Positions 8,662-17,867 of a stretch of 64,000 nucleotides of DNA are shown here, in pieces (within the stretch, counting starts at the first letter, position 1; every line of letters starts with the position of its first letter). Below the pieces are notes generated by a model, which had not been told where the DNA came from, did not search any database, and saw only the letters and a program-made list of their open reading frames with translations. The DNA is taken from NCBI RefSeq assembly GCF_001307295.1, contig NZ_CP012701.1, forward strand, positions 1 to 64,000, in the 5' to 3' direction. Made by a program: the position numbers and the translations under genes. The stretch is from Sphingopyxis macrogoltabida. GTDB taxonomy: Bacteria; Pseudomonadota; Alphaproteobacteria; Sphingomonadales; Sphingomonadaceae.

Positions 8662-9701
8662 CCGCGATGCCGCTCGATCTCGGCAAGGCCCGCAGTTTTC
8701 AGCGATTTGACCAGTTCGCGCGCGCCGTTCTTGGACAGGTGGAGGGCACGCTCGATCTGGCCCGGGCGCAAGGGTCCGAACCCTGCGAGCAGGGTGTAGA
8801 GCAGGGGCGCGCGCGAATTCGAGCGCAGGTCTGCAAGGGTGGAGGTCATGTGGTGATGGCGCGTCCGGGCCTGTTCAACCAGCCTTGCGAGCCGCTCCGC
8901 GCTAGATTCGAGCGCCTCGGCGACCAGAATGCCGCGTTCGCGCGGCCATAGCCAGGGTGCCAGCGCCTCGGCGCGCAGCGCGCCGGGGCAGGGGAGGGGG
9001 ACTGTGCCGGGCGCGGACCCCGACAGGGCTGCACCGGCCACGAGATCGATCGCCCAGAGCGGCGTTCTGGCGCGCGGCTGCGCGAGGGCCATCGGCCCAC
9101 CTGGAAGGTCGAGCAGCCACTGGTCGGGCTCGCTCGGGGCGAATTCGGTCGATGCCGCAGCAGCAGCGTGGAGGTGGTCGATGGCCACGAGCGGCCAGGT
9201 GCTGTCGCTGTGCGGGACCGCGTCACTGGCCAGCTGGCCAGCGAGCGCAATCGCCTCGCGCGGCGAGAGCGGGTCGGCGGGGCCGGCGCACCCGCGATCC
9301 GGGCCGGCCGCCGCGCGCAGGCGCTGCGCAGCCCGCGCGATCGGCTCCCAGCGGGCGAGCGACAGCTCGGTGAGGATCGCATGCGTGATTCCCCAGGGAT
9401 CCGCGAAGACGTGCGGGCCTTCGGCCGGAGGCGCGGCAAGGCCGCAAAGCCAGAGGTCGATCTCTGCTGCGGCGCCGGCGTGGCCCGCTTGGGATAGGGC
9501 ATCACGCAGCTGTGCATGAATGACGCTGGCGGCGAGCAGATCGGCGACGCCGGGCTCGAGATGTGCTACCAGACCCTGCAATCGGCCCCAGGCAAGCGCG
9601 GCGCGCGAGCGGGCCAGCATGAGCGCTTCGGGCGATGCGTCTTCGTCCGCCTGGAGCGGATGGAATCCGGCAAAATGGGCTTCGAAATTCGCCATCGACA
9701 C
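8493..9701 (-). CDS. Winged-helix protein of unknown function
   Basis: This 402-residue product is not recognised with certainty. The N-terminal 130 residues are alanine/leucine-rich helices. Residues about 300-352 form a winged helix-turn-helix (GPLRPGQIERALHLSKNGAR) that suggests DNA binding. The architecture recalls plasmid and rhizobial helix-turn-helix proteins with a DUF1612-type N-terminal region, but this is only a resemblance. It faces tniQ with a 169-bp convergent overlap and is divergent from a tyrosine recombinase, separated by a short region holding an imperfect dyad. A truncated relative lies at 3969-4586, so the family occurs on both sides of tniABQ. A regulatory role for the neighbouring recombinase is a guess. 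Confidence 0.6.
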   Translation of the reverse strand: MSMANFEAHFAGFHPLQADEDASPEALMLARSRAALAWGRLQGLVAHLEPGVADLLAASVIHAQLRDALSQAGHAGAAAEIDLWLCGLAAPPAEGPHVFADPWGITHAILTELSLARWEPIARAAQRLRAAAGPDRGCAGPADPLSPREAIALAGQLASDAVPHSDSTWPLVAIDHLHAAAAASTEFAPSEPDQWLLDLPGGPMALAQPRARTPLWAIDLVAGAALSGSAPGTVPLPCPGALRAEALAPWLWPRERGILVAEALESSAERLARLVEQARTRHHHMTSTLADLRSNSRAPLLYTLLAGFGPLRPGQIERALHLSKNGARELVKSLKTAGLAEIERHRGQVLIRASLAGGTGRETDPGVDLSPVLSAESLAEFDDAMAAIDRLLARSNGSASKE

Positions 9702-9786
9702 AGGCCTAGCAAACTGGAGTTAACTGTACCATAGCTGTTAGGGCTTTGAAGTGCACTAATGATAATGGGAGATTACATATAGTGAC
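9702..9786. promoter_or_regulatory. Divergent promoter region with imperfect dyad
   Basis: This 85-bp AT-rich region separates the winged-helix gene from the tyrosine recombinase. TAACTG and CTGTTA arms at 9721-9740 form an imperfect inverted repeat. It is a candidate operator for the adjacent helix-turn-helix protein, but nothing beyond position supports that. Confidence 0.3.
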
Positions 9787-11100
9787 ATGGCCGTTTCGCC
9801 ATGGTATTCGGCCCCGATGAAGCGCAAATTGGTCTTGGCATCGCCAACCAGCCTTTCCGATAGGACGCCAGTGCCCGAAGGCGAGGTCGTCACGGTGCTT
9901 GGCCCCAGCGAAGCGCGTCTGCCCAAGCGCCGGGCGAGGCCGGGCTTGACGACGGTCGAACGGTTCGTCGCCGTCCTCTCCAGCTTGGTCGATGGCGATA
10001 CCGCCGTGGCCAAGGTCAATTTCACCAAGGCGCTCGAGGCGCGCAGCCCGGCGACACTGCGCGCGATGACCTGCGATCTTGAAGGCTATACCCTGTTCGC
10101 GAGCGAACAGGCCGGAGCTGGTCTCCCCGCTTCGGCCGAGCGCATTGCCGAGTGGATCGACCATCTTGAGGCCAGTAACCAGAAGCCCGCGACTATCGCC
10201 CGCAAGCTGGCGACGCTGGCGACGGTGCATGGACTGCTTGGAATCCCCAGCGCCGTATCGAGTTCGCTGGTCCGCGACGCGATGAAGGGTCTGCGCCGCC
10301 GCCAGGGCAAGGCCCAGCGGCAGGCCGCCGGATTGCGGCTCGGGGAAGCGATCGGCAACGCTCCGGTCAAGGGATTCACGCTGGCGGCGCTGATGGAAGC
10401 CTGCGGAACCGACCTTCCGGGCCTGCGCGATGCGGCGCTGCTGTCGCTCGGCTACGATGCGGGATTGCGCGTGTCGGAAATTCTGGAGGCGAGGGTCGAG
10501 GCGCTCGAAGTCCAGGACGATGGCAGCGGCCTGCTCGACATCGATCGCTCGAAGACCGATCAGGAAGGGCAGGGGGCCTCTGTCTGGGTGTCTCCTGAAA
10601 CCGTCCGGCGGATCGCTCTCTGGCGCGAGGCTGCCGCGATCCGCACCGGACCGTTGTACCGCCGCGTCGGGGTGATCCGCACCAAGGGCCACCCCGGCCG
10701 CCGGGCGCTCGCCATCGCCGATCTCGCCTACAACGCCGGCGTTGACCGTGAGCGCATGGCGGCCATTCCCGCGCGGCAAGCCAGCGTCACCTACGTCGTC
10801 GGCGACACCGCGCTGACCGTGGCGGCGGTGCGGTCGATCATCCGCAAGCGGGCGCTGGCGGCGGCGGACATGGGGCTGGTCGATCTGATGGGCGAGGATC
10901 TCGAGATTGCGCTGGGCGGCCTGAGCACGCATTCGCTGCGCGTGGGGCTGACCCAGGACCTGTTCGCCAGCGGCGAGGATGCCGGCCCGATTGCCCAGGC
11001 CTTGCGCTGGTCCTCGGTCGGGACCGCGCTGCGCTATGGCCGCCGGCTTGCGCCCGCCTCCAATGCGGCCGCGCGGCTGCTGGCGGGTCGCAGGGTTTGA
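9787..11100 (+). CDS. Tyrosine recombinase (site-specific integrase) 1
   Basis: This 437-residue integrase has an N-terminal SAM-like core-binding domain (about 55-175) and a C-terminal catalytic domain. Catalytic residues are visible as the first arginine in GYDAGLRVSE (near 225), the HxxR box in STHSLRVG (near 380), and a tyrosine in ALRYGRRL (near 418). Such enzymes cut and rejoin DNA at specific sites through a tyrosine-DNA intermediate. The gene lies behind the Tni module where a serine resolvase (tniR) usually sits in Tn402-like elements. The ATG at 9817 is a plausible alternative start. Confidence 0.85.
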   Translation: MAVSPWYSAPMKRKLVLASPTSLSDRTPVPEGEVVTVLGPSEARLPKRRARPGLTTVERFVAVLSSLVDGDTAVAKVNFTKALEARSPATLRAMTCDLEGYTLFASEQAGAGLPASAERIAEWIDHLEASNQKPATIARKLATLATVHGLLGIPSAVSSSLVRDAMKGLRRRQGKAQRQAAGLRLGEAIGNAPVKGFTLAALMEACGTDLPGLRDAALLSLGYDAGLRVSEILEARVEALEVQDDGSGLLDIDRSKTDQEGQGASVWVSPETVRRIALWREAAAIRTGPLYRRVGVIRTKGHPGRRALAIADLAYNAGVDRERMAAIPARQASVTYVVGDTALTVAAVRSIIRKRALAAADMGLVDLMGEDLEIALGGLSTHSLRVGLTQDLFASGEDAGPIAQALRWSSVGTALRYGRRLAPASNAAARLLAGRRV

Positions 11101-11155
11101 CGGCAGGTAGCCTGGGGTCTGCCTCGCAGGCAGTATAGGGAAAGGGTGGGATCGA

Positions 11156-12508
11156 ATGTCGAAGAGCAATGCCGGTCACGATCTTGGCGGGCTCATCCGG
11201 TTTGCCGAGCGCGCGCCGTGGGACGAACGGCTTGACGCCATCCTGGCGCTGCATCTCGATCCGGTTTGCGCGGCAACAGGCCTGGAACCCGAGGCGATTT
11301 TCGACGCGGTGGGCCACCATTGGGAAGGGCCTCTGTGGGGCTGCGCTTTCGAGGACCTGATGGGCCGCGATGATTGGGAGGACGGCTGCAACCTCGTCGA
11401 CACCTATCTCAAGCGGCGGGGCTGGAGCGAAAAGGCTCCGGACAAGGCCTATATGCGGGCGCTGCGCGGCGCAGCGATGTCTCTCTACGAGGTCAGCGAG
11501 GTCGTGCCGGGCCAGTCGATGCGGCTCACCGATCTGCTGCGGGAAGGCGAACCGGTCACGGTCATCGAGCGCAGCGCGACCCGGACGCTCGTCAATTGGG
11601 ACAGAATTGCAACGCGAGTTGTCCAGGTGAACGGGCGATGGGGGATTTCTGGCGCCCTGCTGCCGTTCGGGCCGGACGCCAGCACCGAGCTGATCGCCAG
11701 CTTTGCCCGCCTGGAAGCCGAAGCTGGCGCGCCGGATCAGGGCGCCTTGCTCGGCTCCAGCGCGCCGCTGTTCACCGGCGTCTGGTTGCTTGATGCGCTG
11801 GGCATGCAGGCAGCGACTGGCTTGCCCGAATTGGTCAACGCCGATGGCGAGGACGTGGTGTTTCATCGGATCGTCTTCCCGCTGGCCAAGGGTGCGAACC
11901 GGCAGACCGTGACCCGCATGCTCGATGCCGCCGCATGGCTGGAGCCGGCCAGCGACAGCTTCTGGAACTGGCTGGCGCCGAAGGCCGCCGCGCGCAAGCC
12001 GGGCAGGGGCAAACAGGCCATTGCCACCACCATGGACGACGGCACGCCGGTCTTCGCCAATGTCGAACTGAAGGGGCGGCAACTGGTGGTTGAGGTCAAC
12101 AGCGCCGAGCGCGCCGAGGTGGCGAGGGCAACGATGGCTGAATGGCTGGGCGAGCGGATCGGCCCGCCGCTGACCGAAATCCGAACACTGGCGCAAATGC
12201 TTGCTGACGATGCGGGGAATGGTGGACGGGACGAAGGGCCGGACCTGCCGCCCGAGGAAATTGAGCGTGTGGTTCACGAGATGCTGGCCCGCGAATATGC
12301 CAAGGCGCTCGATCATCCGGTTCCGATGCTGCGTGACCGGACACCGCGCGCGCTGGCCCGCACCAAGGCCGGGAGGTCCAAAGTGGCGGAGTGGCTCAAA
12401 TATCTAGAGAACGGTTCGGCCAAGTCGCGCGAGACGGGCGATCCCATGGCGACCTTCGATTTTACCTGGATGTGGCAGGAGCTCGGCATGGCCGATTTGC
12501 GAAAATAG
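11156..12508 (+). CDS. Conserved-looking protein of unknown function
   Basis: This 450-residue product is not recognised. It is rich in tryptophan and acidic residues in its first 100 positions, has no signal peptide or membrane segment, and ends with a helical region from about residue 370. A short motif there (DRTPRALARTKAGRSKV) resembles the TPR-A-T-GR pattern found at the ends of MbcA/ParS-type toxin-binding domains and some metal-binding proteins. The gene follows the tyrosine recombinase by 55 bp on the same strand and may be co-transcribed. A GGGAAAGGG ribosome-binding site precedes the ATG. The gene looks real by length, codon pattern and lack of a better overlapping frame. Confidence 0.6.
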   Translation: MSKSNAGHDLGGLIRFAERAPWDERLDAILALHLDPVCAATGLEPEAIFDAVGHHWEGPLWGCAFEDLMGRDDWEDGCNLVDTYLKRRGWSEKAPDKAYMRALRGAAMSLYEVSEVVPGQSMRLTDLLREGEPVTVIERSATRTLVNWDRIATRVVQVNGRWGISGALLPFGPDASTELIASFARLEAEAGAPDQGALLGSSAPLFTGVWLLDALGMQAATGLPELVNADGEDVVFHRIVFPLAKGANRQTVTRMLDAAAWLEPASDSFWNWLAPKAAARKPGRGKQAIATTMDDGTPVFANVELKGRQLVVEVNSAERAEVARATMAEWLGERIGPPLTEIRTLAQMLADDAGNGGRDEGPDLPPEEIERVVHEMLAREYAKALDHPVPMLRDRTPRALARTKAGRSKVAEWLKYLENGSAKSRETGDPMATFDFTWMWQELGMADLRK

Positions 12509-12615
12509 CGGCGGATTGAACCGATGGTGAGCCATATCTGGCAGCAGCGCTGCAGGGATTTCTGTCTTTCAGCAGAGTCTCGCACGTGCAGCAGACTGCA
12601 GCCTATTCTGTCCGT

Positions 12616-12942
12616 TCACACCTCGCTGAACCCTTCAGAGTGACATTTGGCGGCCATGACCAGCTTGGCGGCATGGGCGAGGGGAGGGTGACCTCGCCGG
12701 CTGATCCACGACAAGAACTGACGGCGTTCTTCGGAATACCACGAGCGCACAAGCACGTCGGCCTCAAGCCCCGGATTGTGTTCAATTCCAAGATTATCAA
12801 ACGGATAATCGCGCACATGCATGCGCCAGAGGCGCCGGAGTGAGGCCAGCGCAAGGCATTCGGACAGCTCGGGTGAGATGAAGGGGAGGGCGCCTTCGAT
12901 GCGGGCAAGCGTCAGTTGCCAGGGTGCTGGGCCGGATGCCAT
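12616..12942 (-). CDS. Small protein of unknown function
   Basis: This 108-residue product is rich in leucine, arginine and tryptophan, with no recognised motif, signal peptide or membrane segment. Its helical, mixed-charge composition is more protein-like than the overlapping frames on the other strand. It stands alone on the minus strand between the 450-residue unknown gene and the second tyrosine recombinase. It could be a regulator or a remnant. Confidence 0.4.
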   Translation of the reverse strand: MASGPAPWQLTLARIEGALPFISPELSECLALASLRRLWRMHVRDYPFDNLGIEHNPGLEADVLVRSWYSEERRQFLSWISRRGHPPLAHAAKLVMAAKCHSEGFSEV

Positions 12943-13130
12943 CGGCCAGATAGTATATAAATGGCCTAAAAAGTATACCCAGCTTGTACGGTGCCTTTGC
13001 TGTCCGATAAGAGCCCTTCACGGACGACACGCTATTCTATATATAGCAGCCGAAATTCGCCGCGATGTCGCCCGCGCCCTAAGGCAGGGATAAGGCACAG
13101 CAGCGGCAATGAAGCTTGAGGAGTGTCGCC
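12943..13130. other. AT-rich gap with short palindromes
   Basis: No gene is supported. The stretch contains AT-rich segments (AGTATATAAATGG near 12953) and a perfect CTATATATAG palindrome near 13036, unlike the GC-rich flanks. It may hold the promoter of the following recombinase or its crossover site. That is inference from position only. Confidence 0.3.
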
Positions 13131-14141
13131 GTGGACGATGACAGCAGCAGGGCTTTGGGGCTTTCAGATGAAGTCGCGCTTTCGCCGCTGGGGAATGCGA
13201 TCCCGCCGCAGCTCGCGGCAGAGATCGAAGCGGCCCGCTCATACCGGGCGCGCTCCAAGGCGGCCAACACTGTCCGAGCCTATGACAGCGACTGGCGGCA
13301 GTTCGAAGAATGGTGCTGGGTGCGCGATCTTGCGCCTATGCCGGCTATGCCGGAGGCAGTGGCCACATACCTTGCCTCGCTGGCGCAGGCGGGGAGGGCG
13401 GACAGCACCATCGGGCGGCACCTTGCCGCAATCGCCTGGCACCACAGGCAGGCAGGTCAGGTCGCACCCCAGCATCGCGATCCGCGCGATGTGATTGCTG
13501 ACACACTTGCTGGGATCCGCCGGGAGCAGCGTGCGCGGCCAACGCGCAAGAAGAGCGCTATTCTGGCAGCTGATCTCGCGCGGATGATTGCAGCGGCCGA
13601 AGGCCAGAGTCCGCGGGCTATCCGCGACCGGGCGGTCATGGCACTTGGGCTGGCGGCGGCGTTGCGGCGTTCCGAACTGGTCGCGTTACAGCTGGCTGAC
13701 CTCGAACTGGTGCGCGAGGGGCTCAAGCTGACGATCCGGCATTCCAAGACCGACCAGGAGGGGGCAGGGCAGGTCATCGCGGTTCCCTCGGGCAAGGTGC
13801 TCAAGCCCGGTCCCCGCCTCAACGAATGGCTCAGCGTAAGGGGAGGGGAGGCTGGTCCATTGTTCTACCGCACCGACGCACAAGGGATGATGACCAAGGA
13901 GCCCATGTCGGATCGCTCGGTTGCCCGCCTGATCCAGCGCTACGCCGAAAAGGTTGGGCTCGATCCTGCCGCAGTCGGTGCGCACTCACTGCGCTCAGGG
14001 TTTCTGACCGAGGCGGCCAAGGCCGGAGCCTCGCTGCCCAAGATGCAGGAGGTATCGCGTCAGAAGAAGGTGGAGGTGCTCCTCGGTTATGTTCGCGATG
14101 CCGCGTTGTTCGAGAACCACGCCGGTGAGGGCTTTCTATAG
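13131..14141 (+). CDS. Tyrosine recombinase (site-specific integrase) 2
   Basis: This 336-residue integrase has an N-terminal core-binding domain and a catalytic domain with an arginine in AALRRSELVAL, the HxxR box in GAHSLRSGFL, and the nucleophilic tyrosine in the characteristic C-terminal box LLGYVRDAALFENHAG. It belongs to a subfamily common on alphaproteobacterial plasmids and is clearly different from recombinase 1. The GTG at 13131 is preferred because a GAGGAG ribosome-binding site sits 7 bases before it; an in-frame TTG lies at 13116. It may resolve cointegrates or dimers for the Tni-type element, since no serine resolvase is present here. Confidence 0.85.
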   Translation: MDDDSSRALGLSDEVALSPLGNAIPPQLAAEIEAARSYRARSKAANTVRAYDSDWRQFEEWCWVRDLAPMPAMPEAVATYLASLAQAGRADSTIGRHLAAIAWHHRQAGQVAPQHRDPRDVIADTLAGIRREQRARPTRKKSAILAADLARMIAAAEGQSPRAIRDRAVMALGLAAALRRSELVALQLADLELVREGLKLTIRHSKTDQEGAGQVIAVPSGKVLKPGPRLNEWLSVRGGEAGPLFYRTDAQGMMTKEPMSDRSVARLIQRYAEKVGLDPAAVGAHSLRSGFLTEAAKAGASLPKMQEVSRQKKVEVLLGYVRDAALFENHAGEGFL

Positions 14142-14348
14142 AGAATCTAGGCTATGGAATGCTGGCTTGCGCCACGATGGTCCCTGGTTTCAGGTACCCT
14201 TACGGAGCGTCACATATGACAGAGGCATTATCGTGCTAGGTCTGCTAGAGCTGGATCGCGAATAATTGATTACACCGCAGGAAAATTTCATTAGATTCCC
14301 CAGGTAGGCGATTTTGATCCTGCCGATTGAGTGACTGAAACATAGAAA
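14142..14348. other. Gap upstream of ietA
   Basis: No gene is seen in these 207 bp. The composition is AT-richer than the flanks, which fits a promoter region for the ietA-ietS pair. No clear terminator or repeat was recognised. Confidence 0.4.
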
Positions 14349-15419
14349 ATGGCCCGCGCTGATCATCTCGTCTCGCTCGTTCGCGCCAGCGTTGCTGGCG
14401 ACCGTGAGACGCTGCGCGCAGCGGCCGAGGCCATTGCGGCGGACGAACGAGCCAAAAATCACCACATCGTTGCAGATCGCATCGAACGCGCACTAAGCAC
14501 CGTGCCGGTAACGCCGCCGCCTCTCACGACCTCCCAGCCTCAGGTCGGGCCAGGTCGAGACACGATCATCGAAATCGAAGCGCGGGTTAGATTTGATGAT
14601 CTGCTCCTTTCGTTGCCAGCGCGCGAGAATGGTCGTCAGCTGATCGAAGAGCACATGCGTGCTGATGTTTTGCGCGCACATGCCTATGAGCCACGGCATC
14701 GGATTCTGCTTTCCGGGCCTCCTGGAAACGGGAAGACGTCCTTTGCTGAGGCAATCGCGGAGGCGCTGGGCTTACCATTCTTCGTCGTGCGTTATGATGC
14801 TTTGATCGGCAGTTACCTTGGTGAGACCAACGCCCGGCTTCGCAAACTGTTCGATTATGTGCGCACACAGCCGAGCGTCCTATTTTTCGACGAGTTTGAT
14901 GCTATCGGTAAAGAGCGTGGCGACACCCATGAAACCGGCGAAATCAAGCGCGTGGTCTCGTTCTTGCTCATGCAACTCGATCAATTGCCACCGTATGTTA
15001 TAGTTGTTGCGGCTACCAATCATGCAGAGTTGCTTGATCGCGCGGTATGGCGTCGCTTTCAGATGCGGTTAGCTTTTCCACAGCCCGATCGTAAACTGCT
15101 TGAGGTGTTTTTGGACAGGGTCATCTCTGGCTGGCCTGAAACTCCGCGCATGACTGTACAGAAGCTTGCGACCCGCCTTGGCGAAGTAAGTTATGCCGAA
15201 GCGCTCGACCTGTGCCAAAATGTGAGGCGCAGGCAGATATTGGGTTTGGGGGAGATTGGGATCGATGATGCGCTCGAGACAGAGCTTGAACTATGGAAAT
15301 CGCGCGTACGGCCCGGGAATGTAGATGGCGAGCGATCCAACCAAGCCCCTGCTGAGGCTGACGCCAGACCAATCAAGACAACGCCCCGCCGGTCAGCAAA
15401 AATTTCCCCGACCACCTGA
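14349..15419 (+). CDS. ietA: AAA ATPase IetA of an IetAS stability/defence system
   Basis: This 356-residue AAA ATPase has Walker A GPPGNGKT at 123-130, Walker B VLFFDEFDAIG with D181 and E182, and a sensor region VVAATNH near 218, followed by an AAA lid. Its 3' end overlaps the subtilase gene ietS by 95 bp, so the two are made together. The ATPase plus subtilisin-like protease arrangement matches ietAS, described on an Agrobacterium Ti plasmid as a stability and incompatibility locus and later reported as phage defence. By that model the protease acts and the ATPase restrains or directs it. The pair assignment rests on domain order and the IetS N-terminus. Confidence 0.85.
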   Translation: MARADHLVSLVRASVAGDRETLRAAAEAIAADERAKNHHIVADRIERALSTVPVTPPPLTTSQPQVGPGRDTIIEIEARVRFDDLLLSLPARENGRQLIEEHMRADVLRAHAYEPRHRILLSGPPGNGKTSFAEAIAEALGLPFFVVRYDALIGSYLGETNARLRKLFDYVRTQPSVLFFDEFDAIGKERGDTHETGEIKRVVSFLLMQLDQLPPYVIVVAATNHAELLDRAVWRRFQMRLAFPQPDRKLLEVFLDRVISGWPETPRMTVQKLATRLGEVSYAEALDLCQNVRRRQILGLGEIGIDDALETELELWKSRVRPGNVDGERSNQAPAEADARPIKTTPRRSAKISPTT

Positions 15420-17838
15420 ATCTTTCCCTCGGGATCGCCAGCAAGCCACATTTGCCCCAAAATTCGACCGCCTGGCCCAGGCTTTGGCGCGAGATCCGGG
15501 CGGTCTCGAACTGCGTGCCGATCCGGCTGCCCTGGCACCGGAGAGATTGCTCGTCTTCGAAGTCCGTGGCTCGGTGAACAATTTTGCCGCAGCCGTTCAG
15601 CGCGTGCCCGGCCTCGAACTGATCGACGAGGAGGAGTTAGGCAGCGACGACGACAAGGAGCCCGTTGCCTATCTCCTTGTTCCGGACGCACGCGCGCTCG
15701 CAGAACTGCTCTCTCTTTGGAGGCGCTGGAACGCCGATCAACTGCAATTCGGGGAGACGCCGTGGCGTGGCGTGTTCGAACTGCTTCGCGATCTGCGACC
15801 ATGGGGGCCTCAGGACAGGGTCCAACGAATCGACGCCAGTTTTCTCGCCGAGGAGATCGAGGAGCGCGGCGAGGACGAGCTTGTCCCGCTGGAGATCGAA
15901 TTGATCTACCGAGCCTCTGAGGTTCAGGCCCAGGCACGGGAAGATGAAGTGCGCGCGGCAGTGACCGCACGCGGCGGGCAGATCATCTCGCGTGCCCGGC
16001 TGCCCGAGATCGCCTATCATGCCCTGCTCGTGGATTTGCCGGTACGCGCGATCCGGGAGATCATCGATCAGGCGGAAGGCGGCATCGCCAGCCTCGAGCC
16101 TGTCATGCACATCCGCCCGCAAAGCCTAGCGACGACGATCGAGATCGAGGACGTCACAGACGGCGGCACCGCTGCTGCGGTCGGCAACCTGCGCGAACCG
16201 ATCCTAGCCCTGCTCGACGGAGTTCCGGTCGCCGCACATCCGCTGCTCGCCGCTCATCTGGTCGTGGATGATCAATTCGATCTCGAACCCCATGCCCCCG
16301 TGGACCAACGCGTCCATGGCACTGCGATGGCGTCGCTCCTCGTGCATGGCGACAGGAACAATCCCGCACCGGCATTGCCGCGGCGCATTCATGTTGTTCC
16401 GGTGATGGGTGCTGGGGATCGCTTCCCGGCACGACGGCTTGTCGTCGACATCATCTTTCTCGCCATTAGAGCGATGCGAGAAGGCCCGGATGCAACGGCG
16501 CCGGGCGTGCTGATCGTCAATCTCTCGCTTGGCAACGAGCGGCGTCCCTTTCAGTCGTCGCTGTCGGCATGGGCACGGCTGCTGGATCGACTGGCGTACC
16601 GATACGGCATTCTGTTTCTGGTGAGTGCTGGTAATGTGAGGGAGACCTTCGGCCTCCCAGCCTTCGCGACCGGCACGGCTTTCGAAGACGCTGACGCCGC
16701 CGCTCGCTGTGACGGCACGCTGACCGCGATCGGCAATCTGATGGCTGACCGGCGTATGTTTTCGCCGTCCGAGGCAATCAACGCGGTGACGGTCGGCGCG
16801 TCCAATGACGATTGGGTGTCGGCTGCGGACCGCCGCGCCGCCCGCACCATCATCGACCCCTTTCCGGGCATTCGTGCCGCCAACCCGTCGAGCGCTCTCG
16901 GCCCTGGATTTGCCCGATCAGTCAAACCTGACATTTTGATGCCGGGAGGTCGCGAGCACCTCCGCCAGATGCGGACCGACGGTCATGTCTTCGTCAGACC
17001 GGCGCCCTCGACGCGCCCCGCTGGCCTCAAAGTGGCGGCGCCTCGTACCGGCGCCTTCGGGGTAGCCGAAGGCTATTCGGGCGGGACCAGCGGCGCGACC
17101 GCGCTGGCATCACGCACATGTCATCGAATCCACGACGCACTGGAGGCAGCGTATCCGGATTTTGCGGGCCTGCCCCACATTCAGCGGGCGGCCCTGCTCA
17201 AGGCGCTGCTTGTCCATCCCGCCCGCTGGCCCGATGACATTGCTGCACGGATCAAAGCGATCATCGGTCCGGTCGGCGGGCATCACAGCCACATCAAGGA
17301 CAATATCAGGCGCTTCCTGGGATTTGGCTATGTCGACGCCGAAGACGCGGTAGCGTGCGCGGAGGACCGCGCGACGTTCTGGGCGGTTGGAGAACTTTCA
17401 CGCGACCGTGTCACCACTGTCCGTGTCCCGATACCGGCGGTCATGAGCGGTCAGGCCCGGCCCCACAGCCTGTCGGCGACGCTAGCATGGTTCACACCCG
17501 TGCAACCGGGACGCAAGAGCTACCGATCCGTTCGCCTCAAGCTGCTCGATCCAGCAGAAGCCGGCACTTTGGGCGTTTCTCCGCGTAGCCTTCAACCTGA
17601 CGGCAATCAGACTAATCGCGGCACCATATTCATGCGTTGCTGGGAAGGTGACAAAGCGCCGGTCGTCGGCCCGGATATGACGATTGACCTCGTTGTGCAG
17701 CGCGATCCAGATCCGGGCACTCCGATAGATGAAGCTGTACCATTCGGTCTCGCGGTCACGGTCGCCATGCCCGGCATCGTCGGTCTCTACACGCAGGTCG
17801 CACAGCGCCTCGGCATCGCGCCGCGTCAGCCGGTCTGA
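15325..17838 (+). CDS. ietS: Subtilisin-like serine protease IetS
   Basis: This 837-residue S8-family protease carries an intact triad: D298 (ALLDG), H331 (VHGTAMASL) and S589 (SGGTSGATALAS), with oxyanion asparagine N437 (VSAGN). A 290-residue N-terminal region precedes the catalytic domain and a 200-residue beta-rich region follows. There is no signal peptide, so it should act in the cytoplasm. The N-terminus (KPLLRL, then FAPKFDRL) resembles that of IetS proteins, supporting the start at 15325 inside ietA despite the long overlap. It presumably cleaves cellular or invader proteins under control of IetA. The target is unknown. Confidence 0.86.
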   Translation: MASDPTKPLLRLTPDQSRQRPAGQQKFPRPPESFPRDRQQATFAPKFDRLAQALARDPGGLELRADPAALAPERLLVFEVRGSVNNFAAAVQRVPGLELIDEEELGSDDDKEPVAYLLVPDARALAELLSLWRRWNADQLQFGETPWRGVFELLRDLRPWGPQDRVQRIDASFLAEEIEERGEDELVPLEIELIYRASEVQAQAREDEVRAAVTARGGQIISRARLPEIAYHALLVDLPVRAIREIIDQAEGGIASLEPVMHIRPQSLATTIEIEDVTDGGTAAAVGNLREPILALLDGVPVAAHPLLAAHLVVDDQFDLEPHAPVDQRVHGTAMASLLVHGDRNNPAPALPRRIHVVPVMGAGDRFPARRLVVDIIFLAIRAMREGPDATAPGVLIVNLSLGNERRPFQSSLSAWARLLDRLAYRYGILFLVSAGNVRETFGLPAFATGTAFEDADAAARCDGTLTAIGNLMADRRMFSPSEAINAVTVGASNDDWVSAADRRAARTIIDPFPGIRAANPSSALGPGFARSVKPDILMPGGREHLRQMRTDGHVFVRPAPSTRPAGLKVAAPRTGAFGVAEGYSGGTSGATALASRTCHRIHDALEAAYPDFAGLPHIQRAALLKALLVHPARWPDDIAARIKAIIGPVGGHHSHIKDNIRRFLGFGYVDAEDAVACAEDRATFWAVGELSRDRVTTVRVPIPAVMSGQARPHSLSATLAWFTPVQPGRKSYRSVRLKLLDPAEAGTLGVSPRSLQPDGNQTNRGTIFMRCWEGDKAPVVGPDMTIDLVVQRDPDPGTPIDEAVPFGLAVTVAMPGIVGLYTQVAQRLGIAPRQPV

Positions 17839-17867
17839 GGCTCGCTTTTCTTCGGGATGTTGCAACC

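Noticed and set aside
9706..11169. 487-codon frame antisense to tyrosine recombinase 1
   Set aside because: The recombinase frame carries the RHRY catalytic residues. The antisense frame is Arg/Gln-rich without motifs.
14142..14348. Possible small RNA or attachment site in the gap before ietA
   Set aside because: No stem-loop, terminator or repeat matching another place in the window could be identified by eye.
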